A DNA stretch of 64,000 nucleotides from Aphelocoma coerulescens (taxonomy: Eukaryota; Chordata; Aves; Passeriformes; Corvidae): the NCBI RefSeq assembly GCF_041296385.1, contig NC_091013.1, positions 70,835,563-70,899,562 on the forward strand. Reading direction: 5' to 3'. Both the position numbers and the translations under genes were made by a program. Under the pieces are notes generated by a model. That model worked only from the letters and a program-made list of their open reading frames with translations, was not told where the DNA came from and did not search any database. This document shows, piece after piece, positions 24,396 to 36,785 of this stretch. Numbering within the stretch: position 1 is the first letter of the stretch; each line of letters opens with the position of its first letter.

Positions 24396-27300
24396 AAAAG
24401 GAAAATGTTCAGATGGATGCCTTTTTTAAGGCAAGAAAACACTTCAGACAATGAAATGCTTTGTACCATGCAGAATGCAAGCACAAACTAAACATTAAGA
24501 TGTGCACTGTTTCTGCTGTTGTATGAGGACAAAGAAGAGAGACAGATGTCACAAGAAACTTGAACAAGTATATAACGAACAAATTCCAGTCCTAATACAT
24601 AGGAATAAAAAGTATGATTCAATCAGGCTTTGGTTGCTTCAGTTATGTTAACAGTACTGTAAGTTTTCAAAAACTACGAAGAAAATAAACCTATTTTAAG
24701 CTAATGGAGCATTTAAAACACAAACTCTACTCTTTGTACACAAGGAGATGATACAGTAAGACTGAAGATGTCTAGGTACTGCTTCTTTCAACACAGAAGC
24801 ACCACTGCAGTTATAACTTCAAAGACCTGAAGTCAGGAACCAAGAACAAGTCTCTAGCAGTATATAACATGACAAATTAAAAACTAAGTTATAAGGAAGG
24901 TGGGGTGGAAGAAAGTAGTACAGAGAAAAGAAAGAAAGTTGACAAAACACATACCCTTTGTACAGTGACAACAGGAGCAGGGGGGGAAAAAAGTGGAACT
25001 TGCATTTATTGGGCATTAGAATAGGATGGATTAAAAAGTCATTCACCTCTTGTGACAAAAATCAGAAGATCATGTTTAATGTAAAATTATGATTATCAGC
25101 CAGACCACAAATGGGAACAATCAATTAATCTAAACATAGTTAATTAGTAGTAAGTACCTCTGCCAAAATGTGGTCAAACTCAATTAAATAACTACACACG
25201 AGTTCTGTCCATAATCAGTAGCATCCAAGAGCTACTCAGTTCCAGCTAAGTCTACTGGCCATTGTATTATTAAAACATTCAGATGTTTTCTACATAGTAG
25301 ATAACTTCATGAATAGCTTAACTTCACATATGCCACTTGCTCAATACTGTAAAATACGGATTGTGATTATGCAAATTAAACATGGATTGATATCTTGCAT
25401 ATTAAGTACCTGTGCAAATATACTTCATAGGTCAATAAATATTATTACAGGATGTTAAGTCAATGATCTAAAAGGAGGACTTAAACCACACTCCATTTAA
25501 TTGTATTTTGTTTGGCTGACAGTTCGCATTGCCTACAGTGGTTTAATTAACTGTGCTAATCATTAAGCAAACTGTGCCTTAACATACATGAAGTCATCAT
25601 GTGTCAACAGTGATTTTCCAGAGATCTATACATGTGTTTAAATCCTCATCCTTCAAGATAGTTTTGTAGAAATCTTACCCAAGTGATGAAGCAAACTTGA
25701 GCAAATCAACCCCATATTCCTTTCAAGTCTGTCTTCTGCCTTACTATTGTCTTCTCTTTAAAATTCAGAATCCAAACATGAGGACTTAGAAGATCACCAG
25801 AAACAGTGATCAACTTAGAAAACTCCATCGTCATTATTATTTTTCAGAACTTTCACTGAATATATAATTATTTATATAGCTATTCTTGAGATCATTTTAA
25901 AATTATGTTTATAAAATCTAGGAAAGTATACATCGAATTTATGTAGGCTAATATATATACTTCTAAATCTATGTTTGCAAGACATTTTTCAAAGTGCCAC
26001 TGAGAACAACACTTTCTTCATGTTCACAAAGGTATTAGAAGCTCAAGTGAATTTAATAAGTGGCTGGCATGGAAAAATATTTCAATGTGTAAAGAACTAA
26101 ATATATGTGTTTCCACAGTTCATCTCATTCCAACAAAGAAGTGTAGCCAAGAAAAGGATTGGCAAATATTCATCAACACTTTCTCCACAACCAAGCAGGA
26201 TGACCAGTGACCTCTCGCTGTCATAGGCCATTCCATCAACAATACAAAAACAGTTTAGGAGATGCAAAAACATTTTCCTAAATTGTCTCGTGAGATATTG
26301 CAAGAAAGTAAAATCTTTTCCATCTCATAAATCACAATATAGATTTCATGCCGAAGCCCTATTCCTTCTTCAACACACAGTTTATAATTTTTTTTATTTT
26401 TGCACCCTCAGTAGGTAACATCCTCGTATGAATTAATATAAACCATGACAAATACTTGGAGATCACTAACTTTGTTTCAGCAACAAAGGATGTATCAAAA
26501 AATTTGTCTAGATGTAATTTCCTCAAAAGATGCAACAAGATATCATTAAGAGGTTACTCAGCAACTCAGAAGTGGAAGAGGCAGGCATCTTTCTACTTCA
26601 TCATTAATAAAACACAAATAATGTAACAATGTAAGTCATTTACAGAAATTCTTTACATCCTGGTAAATTCCTACTGGCATATAGCTGATTGACAACAATT
26701 GATCAAGGTGAGAAGTGACTTAGGTATTAAAGACTTGCATTATCCAACTGCCACTAAACTAAATCTATTTCCGTAACATATCTACCGCTAGGGAGTTTTA
26801 ACTTGGCTATAAAAAGCCACTCCAAGCTGAAATTTGACCGTTTTCTGCTGCTGAATAAAACAGAAAACTTTAGAGTGTTGGACCAAGGGTGCTTGTGTAC
26901 ATCCAGGTCATTTTTCATAGCGATTCAGGTATACTGCCTAGATTAATACTTTCCATTCTCTTTTAGAAATGTATCATATTATACTGTTTACTTAACTATC
27001 GTTAAATCAAGATACTAGCATTATCCACAATATCAATAAAATGCTAGTTTCCTATTTCTATAAGGCAGCATAGTAAGGACTGATACAGGAAGAATTTACA
27101 GAAACCACTAATTAAATGTCTTCTGAAATGAAGACCCAGATTATAAAGTAAAAGTAACACTCTCAGTCCAACAAATGACATAAAAAGTACTGGGTTTCAC
27201 TACAGAATGCCATTAATGGCAGATCTTTGACAGTCAATACCGAAGTACTAATATCTGTTTAAATTAGGAAATACTTTTTCAAACTTACACTAGAAAATAG

Positions 27301-28806
27301 AGCAAAGTGCATTAGGTTTCTTTATCAATGTATTAAGTAAGCACATTGTGGAAAATTAAAGATGTGCAGGTGGTAACTGTGCAAGAAGAGACATCATCAC
27401 AATGTCCAGAGAACTTGGAGGATTCAGGAAATGAACAAAGAAGAAAACATTAAGACATGTTACCAAAATCAGCACATGCGCACTAAAGGGCCTCCAGCAA
27501 CTTAAACAGAGTTGCAATCAGTTAGCAAATGACCGTAGGCAAGCCCCCATTTCCACTGGTTAAGATTTTTTTCAAACTTCATTAAAGAAAGCCTCCCAAA
27601 GATTTAGCAAGTATAAAGTATTCAGTACCAACTTATCTCAGCACACAGCTCTCTCCAGTGGTGTTGCAGACACTTGCAGCTTCCACAAAAACATAAGTGA
27701 CCCAACCTTAAGTTTCAGCATTTTTCCAGATGTTATTGTTGTCATCTTTCTTTTAATAAAACTGCCTCTTTTTTGTGCCCTTTATGAAATGGCATTTTTA
27801 CTGAAACACACTCAGTTTTAAAAAAATTATTAGAAACTATATAAAAGAATTCACCATTAAACCATTCAACAACCTAAGCAAAAATAAAACTAACTTATTA
27901 TTGGGGATCTCTGCTTTCACACTTCTACTCAAGAGTAAGTAAAAGGGACCGTAGGAATTAAAATGTCTTATTTCTGTACATGGCTGCCGGAGAAGAAATT
28001 ACAAAGAGATAAAAACTGGAAGGTAATAGTAAAAGAATCTGACAGAGAAAGACTGTAGGCTGACTAAATATGATTTTAATAAAATAGACATCTGCAATAT
28101 ATTTGTCAGTTACTCAAGTACTAGGGAAAACATTCCTTAGGTGGTCACATTATGCAACTATACTATACAAAATCTGAAGAAAAGACAAACTATGACCAGC
28201 CCTAAGAGTGTTCAAACAGAAGTGATTTGGTGATGTACACAACTCCAGCAGGGGGGGTCACAGTAAATGTCACTGCCAAAGGAGCAAAATTAAGACTTAA
28301 GCTTTTGTACCCTTGACTGGTGTGCAAGAAAAGTTTTTATACTACTAAGTGAATTCAAATAACCACTTAGTGAAGTTGTAAGTAGAAATAGAGCCCTCAA
28401 AACAGGACAGTTCTACCACAAAGACCAGGAAATACAGAAATAAAGATAAAATTTAAGCCAAACTGAGATACCCACTGTAAATACGCTTTTAAAAAAGCAA
28501 AAAAAAAGGAAAGAAATTGTACTTCAGTAGCTAGAATCAAAAAGGAAAAAGTACTGCAGCATAGTAATGACTGCAAAGAAAGAAGTTATTGAAGTATCCT
28601 ATAATGTCAGCTGAATACCCATTTCCAAAGAAATGACAGGTAAAACTTTCCTGTGGCAACTGGTAACAGGTATCTTTAATCAGAAGTTACTGTGTCTACG
28701 CTTAGGAACTTCACATTTTCAAATCAAAGCAACTACATGGGCACCATCCAAGAATTCATGAACCACTGTGGAATGCAAAGCTTTTTAAAGGTATTTAAAA
28801 ATTAAG

Positions 28807-28865
28807 GTGTAGTACCCTTCAATTTAAAAATTTAAATTAACTTTAAAAATGAAGGTATACTGCAC
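28807..28865. repeat. Imperfect inverted repeat (hairpin)
   Basis: GTGTAGTACCCTTCA on the left can pair with TGAAGGTATACTGCAC on the right across an A/T-rich loop, with one mismatch and a small bulge. It lies in PDS5B intron 1. Its function is unknown. Confidence 0.6.
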
Positions 28866-29379
28866 GAAAATAAAGGAAGCACTCTCATTAATAATGTAGA
28901 GAAAAAAAATTAATAATACCACTACTAGAGCTGCACTAGTTTGCTATTAATAATAGTTTAAGAGTTTAAGAAAAAATCTGCATGCTGAAGTCAGAATTTC
29001 AAAAACAGGGATAAATGGAACTTCTGGGCTTATCAGATTACCCTGGGAAAATTTATGTTTGATTCATCTGTGATAAAACAATTAGCACTTTCCTTGCACC
29101 AAATATCCTTTATTATGGAAGCATTAAATTGGAAATCATAGACAGATGGATGTAGAGATGGATGAGACTGTCATTCAGTAAAACACTGAAAGAAAAGTTT
29201 AGAGAAACAGAAATGTTTGCAAATAAAAAGACTGCATATGAACATCTAAACAAGAATACACACTCTAACTCAGAAGAATATCAGCTGTAAGGGGAAGACA
29301 ACAGGGGTCTAAAGAGAGGTCCAATGCCTAGGTCAAAGTATAGTCTCATGGTGATTTTTCTATTCAGCATTAACGATAA

Positions 29380-29545
29380 GACAAGGTACTTCAAGAACCT
29401 CCTCTCCCCACTGAAGAAACTCAAGCACTATTTGGACACAATACTGTGCAATGTGATCTAGGGCGACCCTGCTTGAGCGGAGAGGTTGGACCAGGTGACC
29501 CACTGTGGTCCCTTCTAACCTGACCCATTCTGTGATTCTGTGGAA
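29380..29545 (+). repeat. CR1 LINE fragment (3' end)
   Basis: Diverged CR1 tail: GCGACCCTGCTTGAGCGGAG, GGTTGGACCAGGTGACC and a terminal CATTCTGTGATTCTGTGG. It is 5'-truncated to under 200 bases. Confidence 0.85.
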
Positions 29546-31594
29546 CCAACAAACAAATCAACCCTCACAAAACCAAAACCTCAACAGCTACCACCCATTT
29601 TAAGGTACTGGCAAGAACTTGCTTGGAATACTATGTGCAGCTACCAGCACCTATGATCCAGATAATTTAAACTGGAAGAAGCACACGTGAAGTCTATTAC
29701 ATGAGGACAGCACATACACAGAGGCAACAAGAAGAGACTGTCAGGAGGGTAAGTAGAAGAGAGGCAGAAATCACCATAAATCCCAGAAATACAAGGAGAT
29801 CCCACCCAAAGAAAATTAACCACCATAAGACAAGAGTTCAAAGATAAATAGCTCAATGAAGAAAAACTGATCATGAGAGGCAGACTTCTAGTTTTCAAAT
29901 TAAAATTTAAGAATTACTTTCTTGTCAGTAACTGAAGCAAAATATCCAAACAGAATACTTTACAACTTGATCAATACGCAGATTAATACCTTGCTTTCAT
30001 ATGGTATGTGAATAGTTATTTGAAAAGCACACCCTGAAGTCCACAAATCCAGAATCACCACAAACACCGGAAGTTCTTAGGCTGGTACTTTAAAAGAAGA
30101 GAAAAACTGACAACCAGCCTAGGTATCAAAAATCACTAACAATATTACTGGTTTATGATCATAATACTGACACAGCTCTCTTTTAGCAGGGAAGTTACTT
30201 TAAGGTTTAGTGAGGCAGGAATTATTTGCTCCCTTTCTCCAACTGCTAGAAATGAATGGGGGAAAAGAGGCAGGAATTATTCTTTCCCTTTACATTAACT
30301 AGTTTCAAAACAGACTAACAAAAAGCAGTCACAGAAACTCAGATATCTTGCATTACGTAATTTCAAATGATTAGCAGCTGTAGTACTCACACAAGGGGAG
30401 AAAAAAAACCATGCAAGAATGGCATAAAAGCCATGAAGAAAATAAGGGGAACATAACAGGAAGCAGAAGACAACTACAACATGCAGACATCAGGCACAAA
30501 TCAAGTTTAATCTCGGTGTTGCCCCTTGGGAGGAAACAACACTTGGTATTATTTTAGCATACCATTTATTTGGCTAAAAATGCCTTATTGAGTCTAACCA
30601 TGAAACTTTGTTGGTTTTTTTGTTTGGAGGGTTCTTGGTAAGAATTAAAATTAAACCAACATCCCCCCCAAGAAAAAAACCCCAACACTAAGAATACTAA
30701 AAAAACAAAATAAAATACTAACAATAAATAAAATAAGCAACTAAAATACAAAAAAACCAAAAATGTAAGAATACTAGTATGCTACCATAGAAGCAAAATG
30801 ACATTTTGTAAAGTTTCACACTGATCAATCAAGGGTGTTTTTGTAACAAATCAGAATTTACATCGTAAATGAGATGCCCTTCCATGCTTAACTTTGCATA
30901 TAATTTTAAAAAATACAAAATTATATGTTTTACATCCTACTGCAAATTATTTGATGCAGAATTATTAAAGATCAAACAAAGAATGCTAGTGGGATGGATT
31001 GAACTACAAGACCTAAAAGAAAGCATGGGTATTGAACTGCAAAGTTGGATGTTGTTCTAAACAACAGTCCATCCAAGTCAATATGAATTATAAATAAAAG
31101 TTTATATTATAACTGCCTATAGCAATCTTAGTACCAAAACAACATTCAGCTGGGTGCTTTACAAATAGAGGTTGTCTACCCAGATGGCTTCTATCAGTTC
31201 AGCCTTTCTTCCCAGCTAAAACATTTTATTTTGCTTTTTGCAAAACTGTGACAGAAAAGCAGACTGAAAAAATAACTGTGTCCCCAAAGACAGAGAAAGA
31301 ACCCATAACTGATCACAAAGCACAAATCAGATGAACACATACTGCAACCAGTTGAACTAAGTGCATTGTAAGACCACAAGGACCAACAGCAGTTTCAGGA
31401 TCTACTCACGTATCATCATATATGAATCTACCAGTAAGATCACTTCAATAAAAAAGCTGAAGATTCTTTTAATATTTAAGTCTTAACTTACCTTTGACAC
31501 CTACCTCAACACTTGACCAACATGTAAGTTCTCTGCCAATAATATATTGACTCCTGTAACTTTTTCTAATACCCTTACAATTATTTAGCCCTAT

Positions 31595-31915
31595 GGGGTT
31601 GAATTTTCACCGAATGGTTGAGGTTGGAAGGGACCTCTGGAGGACATCTGGTCAAATTTCCCTGCTGAAGAAGGGTCGCCTGAAGCCGGTTTGCCAAGGA
31701 GTGCCTCCAGATAGCTTTTGAGGATCTCCCAGGATAGCGACTGCAAAATCCCAGAGCAACCCGTGCTGGTTCTTGATTACTGTCACAGTGAAAACATTTA
31801 GAAGGACACTCTTGTTTGTGCACATTACCTCTGGATCTATTACTGGGCATCACTGAGTGGAGTCTGTCTCTATCTTCTTTGTAAGCCACTTTCAGAAATT
31901 TACCTACATTGGTAC
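31595..31915 (-). repeat. CR1 LINE fragment
   Basis: The plus strand reads as reverse-complement CR1: GGTTGGAAGGGACCTCTGGA, then GCCAAGGAGTGCCTCCAGAT, GATCTCCCAGG, TCACAGTGAAAAC, CATTACCTCTGGATC and CACTGAGTGGAGTCTG in order. The 148-residue minus-strand frame across 31,581-32,027 is produced by this repeat and is not a gene. Confidence 0.8.
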
Positions 31916-32049
31916 ATTTTAATCCTGATTTTGGTATAAACAGGAGCATATATACAGCTATGTCAACTTTCTTGATAGTAAATTTCCAAACTCTGGTTTG
32001 TTTTGTTTTGAAGTTCATGTTTAACATTTAGTTATCCTATCCTTCAGTT

Positions 32050-32330
32050 GCAGCTCATCACTCACATTAGGACACAAGGAGATGGAATGAAGCTGCATCA
32101 GAGGAAGCTCAGATTGGACTTTAGAAAAAGGTTCTTCACTGACAGGTGGTCGGTCACTGGTACAGGCTTCCCCAGTGAAGTGGCCATGGCACCAAACCTG
32201 TTCAAGGAATGTCTACACAACATTCTTAATTATACGATTTAGTTTTAGGTAGTCCTGTGTGAAGCAGGGAGTTGGACCTCATGACCCTTATGAGTTCCTT
32301 CCAGCTTGAGAATTTCTATGGTTCTATGCC
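32050..32330 (+). repeat. CR1 LINE fragment (3' end)
   Basis: Plus-strand CR1 tail: GAAGCTCAGATTGGACTTTA, GGTTCTTCACTGACAGG, ACCTGTTCAAGGAATGTC, GTTGGACCTCATGACCCTT and terminal TTTCTATGGTTCTATG. It lies about 135 bases from the oppositely oriented copy ending near 31,915. Confidence 0.88.
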
Positions 32331-33295
32331 ACATTTGCTGCACAATGATTGACAAACTCGTGGTGTGCAGTGTGTGGGCTGTGCTGCTGTCAGGCTCAGA
32401 TCTGTGCTGATGTGCAGTAAGGACACAGACCTCATTTTACTAGACTGGATCATTGCCTTACAATACCTTGTAACTCACTCCCAAGGAAGACCTCTCCTCC
32501 TACCCAGGAGAGCATTAACAAAAAATCAAATCAAAAACAATGACAAAAAACTATACACTCCCCACTGGATTGTGTTCCATAAATAGAAACCACTGGGACA
32601 CAAGTAACACCTATAAGAAATTAATCCTTATTTATTTTAAAAGGACAAGTTTTGCAACTGAAAGGAGCAAGTTTTAAATTATTAATAAATAAATATAGCT
32701 GCTTCCACTATGACTGTAAGCATACAATCGTGATACAAGAGTTCAGAGAGTTTCCACCTATTACTTAAGGTACAAGAACTATTCAGGCATACACTATAGG
32801 TTGCTCTCTCCTTATTCCCCTGAAGTTAGAAGGTTAACATAGCCAAACCAGACTAACAAACACATCTGGTAAATCCCGCTGACAGCTGAATCCATCACTA
32901 ATCCACCTGTCTGCTTACAGCCAGATGTTGCTGTTTCTTTAGCACAAAAAGCTGGATTTGTTCACACCTCAGCCAGATTCTCAGCACAAGAGCAGTCTGT
33001 CTTAATTAAGACAAAAAGCTCAGTTTACCATAGAAACAACTGAGGTTTGGACACACTACTACTAACTCCACTGCAGGGACCAACAAGCTCAATCAGACAA
33101 ACGAACTAGAAAGTTTAGGGGTTACAGGACAGGCATTCAACCAAGAAGCAAAGTTAATGAGAGAGGGGAGAAAAAGAAAAAAAAGGAAAAAGTAGAAACA
33201 AAATGCACAAAAAATTCCAAACAAACAAAACCCCACCACCATACACCACAGCTGACATACCCTATCAGCCTTGAGGTTCCTAAAATGCACAATGT

Positions 33296-33617
33296 ATGTA
33301 AGTATCTGAAGGGAGGGCATCAAGAGGATGGAGCCAGGCTCTTCATTGTGGTGCCAAGCAATAGGACAAGAGGCAATGGGCAGAAACTGATGCACAAAGT
33401 TCCATCTGAACACAAGGAAGAACTCCTTTTCCATAGGGATGACTGAGCACTGAAGTAGGCTGCCTAGAGAGAATGTAAAGTCTCCTTCCCCAGAGACATC
33501 CAAAAGCCATCAGGACATAGTCTCAATATGCTCTAGGAGATACTGTTTGAGCCAGGGGGCTGGACTAGATGACCTCCAGTGATCCCTTCCAACCTCATCC
33601 ATTCTATGATTCTGTAA
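33296..33617 (+). repeat. CR1 LINE fragment (3' end)
   Basis: Landmarks: TATCTGAAGGGAGGGCATCA, GGAGCCAGGCTCTTCATTG, ACAAGAGGCAATGGGCAGAA, GGCTGGACTAGATGACCTCC and terminal CCATTCTATGATTCTG. The 136-residue frame on the minus strand (33,093-33,503) is a repeat artefact. Confidence 0.92.
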
Positions 33618-36310
33618 AGCCTAAGACATGTTGAAGAAGGTGACAGAGGAAGTACAAGGTACAATGAAGAATGTGAATCAGAAGCCCAAGAGGTATGAAG
33701 ACAAACTAGATGGAGAAGTCACTAATGAGAGACCAGAGTAGAAAGATCAGCTGCAGCTGGCAGGAGGGGAATGCAGCCCCAGCAGATCTCAGTCCTTTCC
33801 AGAGCATACAGCGTGCAAACACCACGTTACACTGCCCTTCTACCAATAACAAATACTTGCAAGAATCCGCTGAAAAGCTCTCATCCCTCACCCCACACAA
33901 ATCTGCTAAAAGAGAAAAACTTATTACTACTAACAGCATTCCATCAATTAGTCATAGATACACAAAGCTAAAGGTTACAACCTAAAGACTGAGAGGAGCA
34001 CCACCATACAGTGAATTTGTTCACTAAGTTTGCTTCAAAAGGAACAGCAAAAATACAGAAATAGTTGTAAAAGCAGTTATTAAGAGTTAAGAAACAGAAT
34101 TAAAGTTTCTTATACAATATTAAAGAGAACACACACAAAGGAGCTGATGTACCTGATCCTTCACTACTTTTTTTCCACACCACAGGATTTCTTTCTCACT
34201 CAAAGCAAAGAAGCTATTCAACTTTTCTCCTTATAATTTTACGTGTGTCCTTTATTATACTCTAAGCCACATGCTGAAGAGACTTAATTTCTTACTCGAC
34301 TTTTGTAAGGCTTCACGGCTGTATTATGTTAGTGTGCCATAAAAAAGAACTTGTTTTTGCAACACTTTCACAAATTTTTCATAAAAATAAGTATTCGTCT
34401 CATTTCGTAGATGACGAACCCAAGTTACAGATTGAAATTTAAGAACTAGCCACCAATTTTGCCTGTATGGTTAGAGGAATTTAGGGCACAACTTTTAAAG
34501 CCAATTTATCCAGCGCTGCATCTTAAACTAAAGCATCTGTTGAGCCAAGCAGAAGTAGTCTGGGTCTAAAGCCTGTCTCCCAGGAAATCAATGCACTATT
34601 AATAAGCTCTTGTGGGAAGTTTGGTTTAAACAGACTTGCCTGGGATCACAAGAAACTGACAGAAAGAATGAATTCCAGTATCCCAAAGTGACATTCAATC
34701 ATTCAAATTACTAGATGTGCTTTTCCCTTCCCACAGTCCTTTGTCAATTCATTTTACATTTTCCAGCTTTTGGAAAAGAAGTCTGCTGACTTTGATATGC
34801 AGCTCTAATTCCTAAATACACCTGCTTGAAAAAAAAAAAACAACATTACAACTAAAGACTACCATAACATATACTTAGAAGGACAGAAATTAATTTAAAC
34901 TGTTTACTATTTTTTAAAACAATTTGAAATTTTAATCTTGTTTTAAAGCTTTTTTTATGTAATACAGAAGATTCAGGGGGCAATGGCCCATCAAGAAATA
35001 AAAAGTTACTCTAAATGTGCTTTTATATTTATACGCACACAAAATGCAGTATGGACAACCTAATGCAGAACTTACTAAAGGCAGCACTTGTAACTTTGGG
35101 GAAAACTTTAGAAATGGTCCGTGTTCTCAAAGTACAGATTGGCCAGTCTTTAAAAAAGAGTGCAGAATATTTCTTTCTAGAAACTGTACACGTATTGAAA
35201 TCTCTTTTCTCAGTTCTTGGAAGCATTTCGGTAACTGAAGGAATTACGAACTGCATGATCTAAGTTGGGCAAATGGAAGAGAAAATGCATCTCCTGTTTG
35301 TTGCCTCTCTGAAAATCTTCCTCACAACTCTTCTGAAGAGTTTACCGTTGGCTTATCTATTCTTTCCTCCATTTTGAAAACCCAGGAAAGCAAAAGTTAT
35401 AACCTTATTCTGACCATTTCATACTCAGAGGAAGAAAAGCAAATGTAAACTTTATTTTATACCATGAATTAGGTGAATTCATCTCCCTTAGACTTTTGAA
35501 AAGCACTGGGTGGCACTTGGACTGTCCACAGACATTGTACCTCACAAAAGCTTTCACAAACTGATGACACAAAAAGTTACAGTTACTTCCATAGCCTTTG
35601 TTTCTGTGTTCAGAAACTACACATAATGCTTCATACTGAACTGCCAAGTAACAAAACCAACAAAATTATCAGAGAAAATATCACACCTAATGGCAAGCTG
35701 CCCAGCATCTCTCTACATTTTCCCCAAGAAAAGTCTTTGAAATTTTACATAGGTAGATGCAGAGAAAAAAAAAACATCCTTAAATGTAATTACAAGTTTC
35801 CATGAAGCTTCTTCTGCTCATTTCTCATAACTGAAACAATTCAATTCTTTTTTGTTAAGAACAAAACATATGTGGTGACAAAGATTTCCTAGACATCTGA
35901 TTGTCTTCTTTGGAATGTACATCTAAGTAACAAAGCAGTACTAACAGAAGTGAACAGTCAAACTCAAGGTGGCCCAAAGACTACATACAGAAAGTTTTGA
36001 TATAAATTTTTTTCAGGACTTCCTCACAAGCAGTATGTTTGTACTTACTGTGAGTAACTGTTGGGTTTTTGGCTGGTTGGTTTTTTCCTTGTAGTAGTTT
36101 TTTATCTGTTCCCTTTCTTCCTAAGACTTTCAGAATGAAGGTTTTTGACATTGAATTGAGCTACAATGTGGATATACTGGGATGTCTCAGAGAGAACCAA
36201 AGGCTGCTTTGGCAGAAGTTGTGGACAACCAACTTCTCAAGAGTGACTTCCCAAGTGATCACATTTTAGCTGAATCTAATACTCCTTAATTAAAAGAGCT
36301 ACAGACTTCT

Positions 36311-36785
36311 GTCCCCACCACAGGAAGGACATCAGCCAGCAAGTCCAGAGGAGTGCCACAAAGTTGATTAGAGGTATGGAACACCTCTCCTATGAGGAAA
36401 GGCTGAGAAAATTGGGATTGTTCAGCCTGAAGGAGAGAAGGCTTTGGGGTGACCTAATTGTGACCTTCCAGTACCTGAAGGGAGCCTACAAGAAAGATGA
36501 AGGGACTTTTCACAAGAGCATATAGTGACAGGACAAGAGGGATTGGCTTCAAACTGAGAATAGGTTTAGATTAGATATTGGGGGAAAGTTCTTTACTCTG
36601 AGGGTAGTGAGACACTGGAAAAGGCTGCCCACAGAGTTTGTGGATGCCCCATCCCTGGAAGTGTTTAAGGACAGGTTGAGTGCGGCTCTGAGAAACCTGG
36701 TCTAGTGGAAAGTTCCCTGTCCATGGCAGGGCAGTTGGAACTATACAATCATTAAGGTCCTTTCCAACTCAGGCCATTCTGTTGC
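36311..36785 (+). repeat. CR1 LINE fragment (3' end)
   Basis: Long, relatively clean CR1 tail: GTCCAGAGGAGTGCCACAAA, CTCTCCTATGAGGAAAGGCT, TTGTTCAGCCTGAAGGAGAG, GACCTTCCAGTACCTGAAGG, CCCATCCCTGGAAGTGTT, AGGTCCTTTCCAACTCAGGC and CCATTCTGTT. It appears less diverged than most copies here. Confidence 0.93.

Noticed and set aside
31581..32027. 148-residue minus-strand frame
   Set aside because: Most of it is a CR1 fragment read in reverse; no gene.
33093..33503. 136-residue minus-strand frame
   Set aside because: Overlaps a CR1 tail and a purine-rich tract; the hydrophobic stretch is translated poly-purine on the opposite strand.
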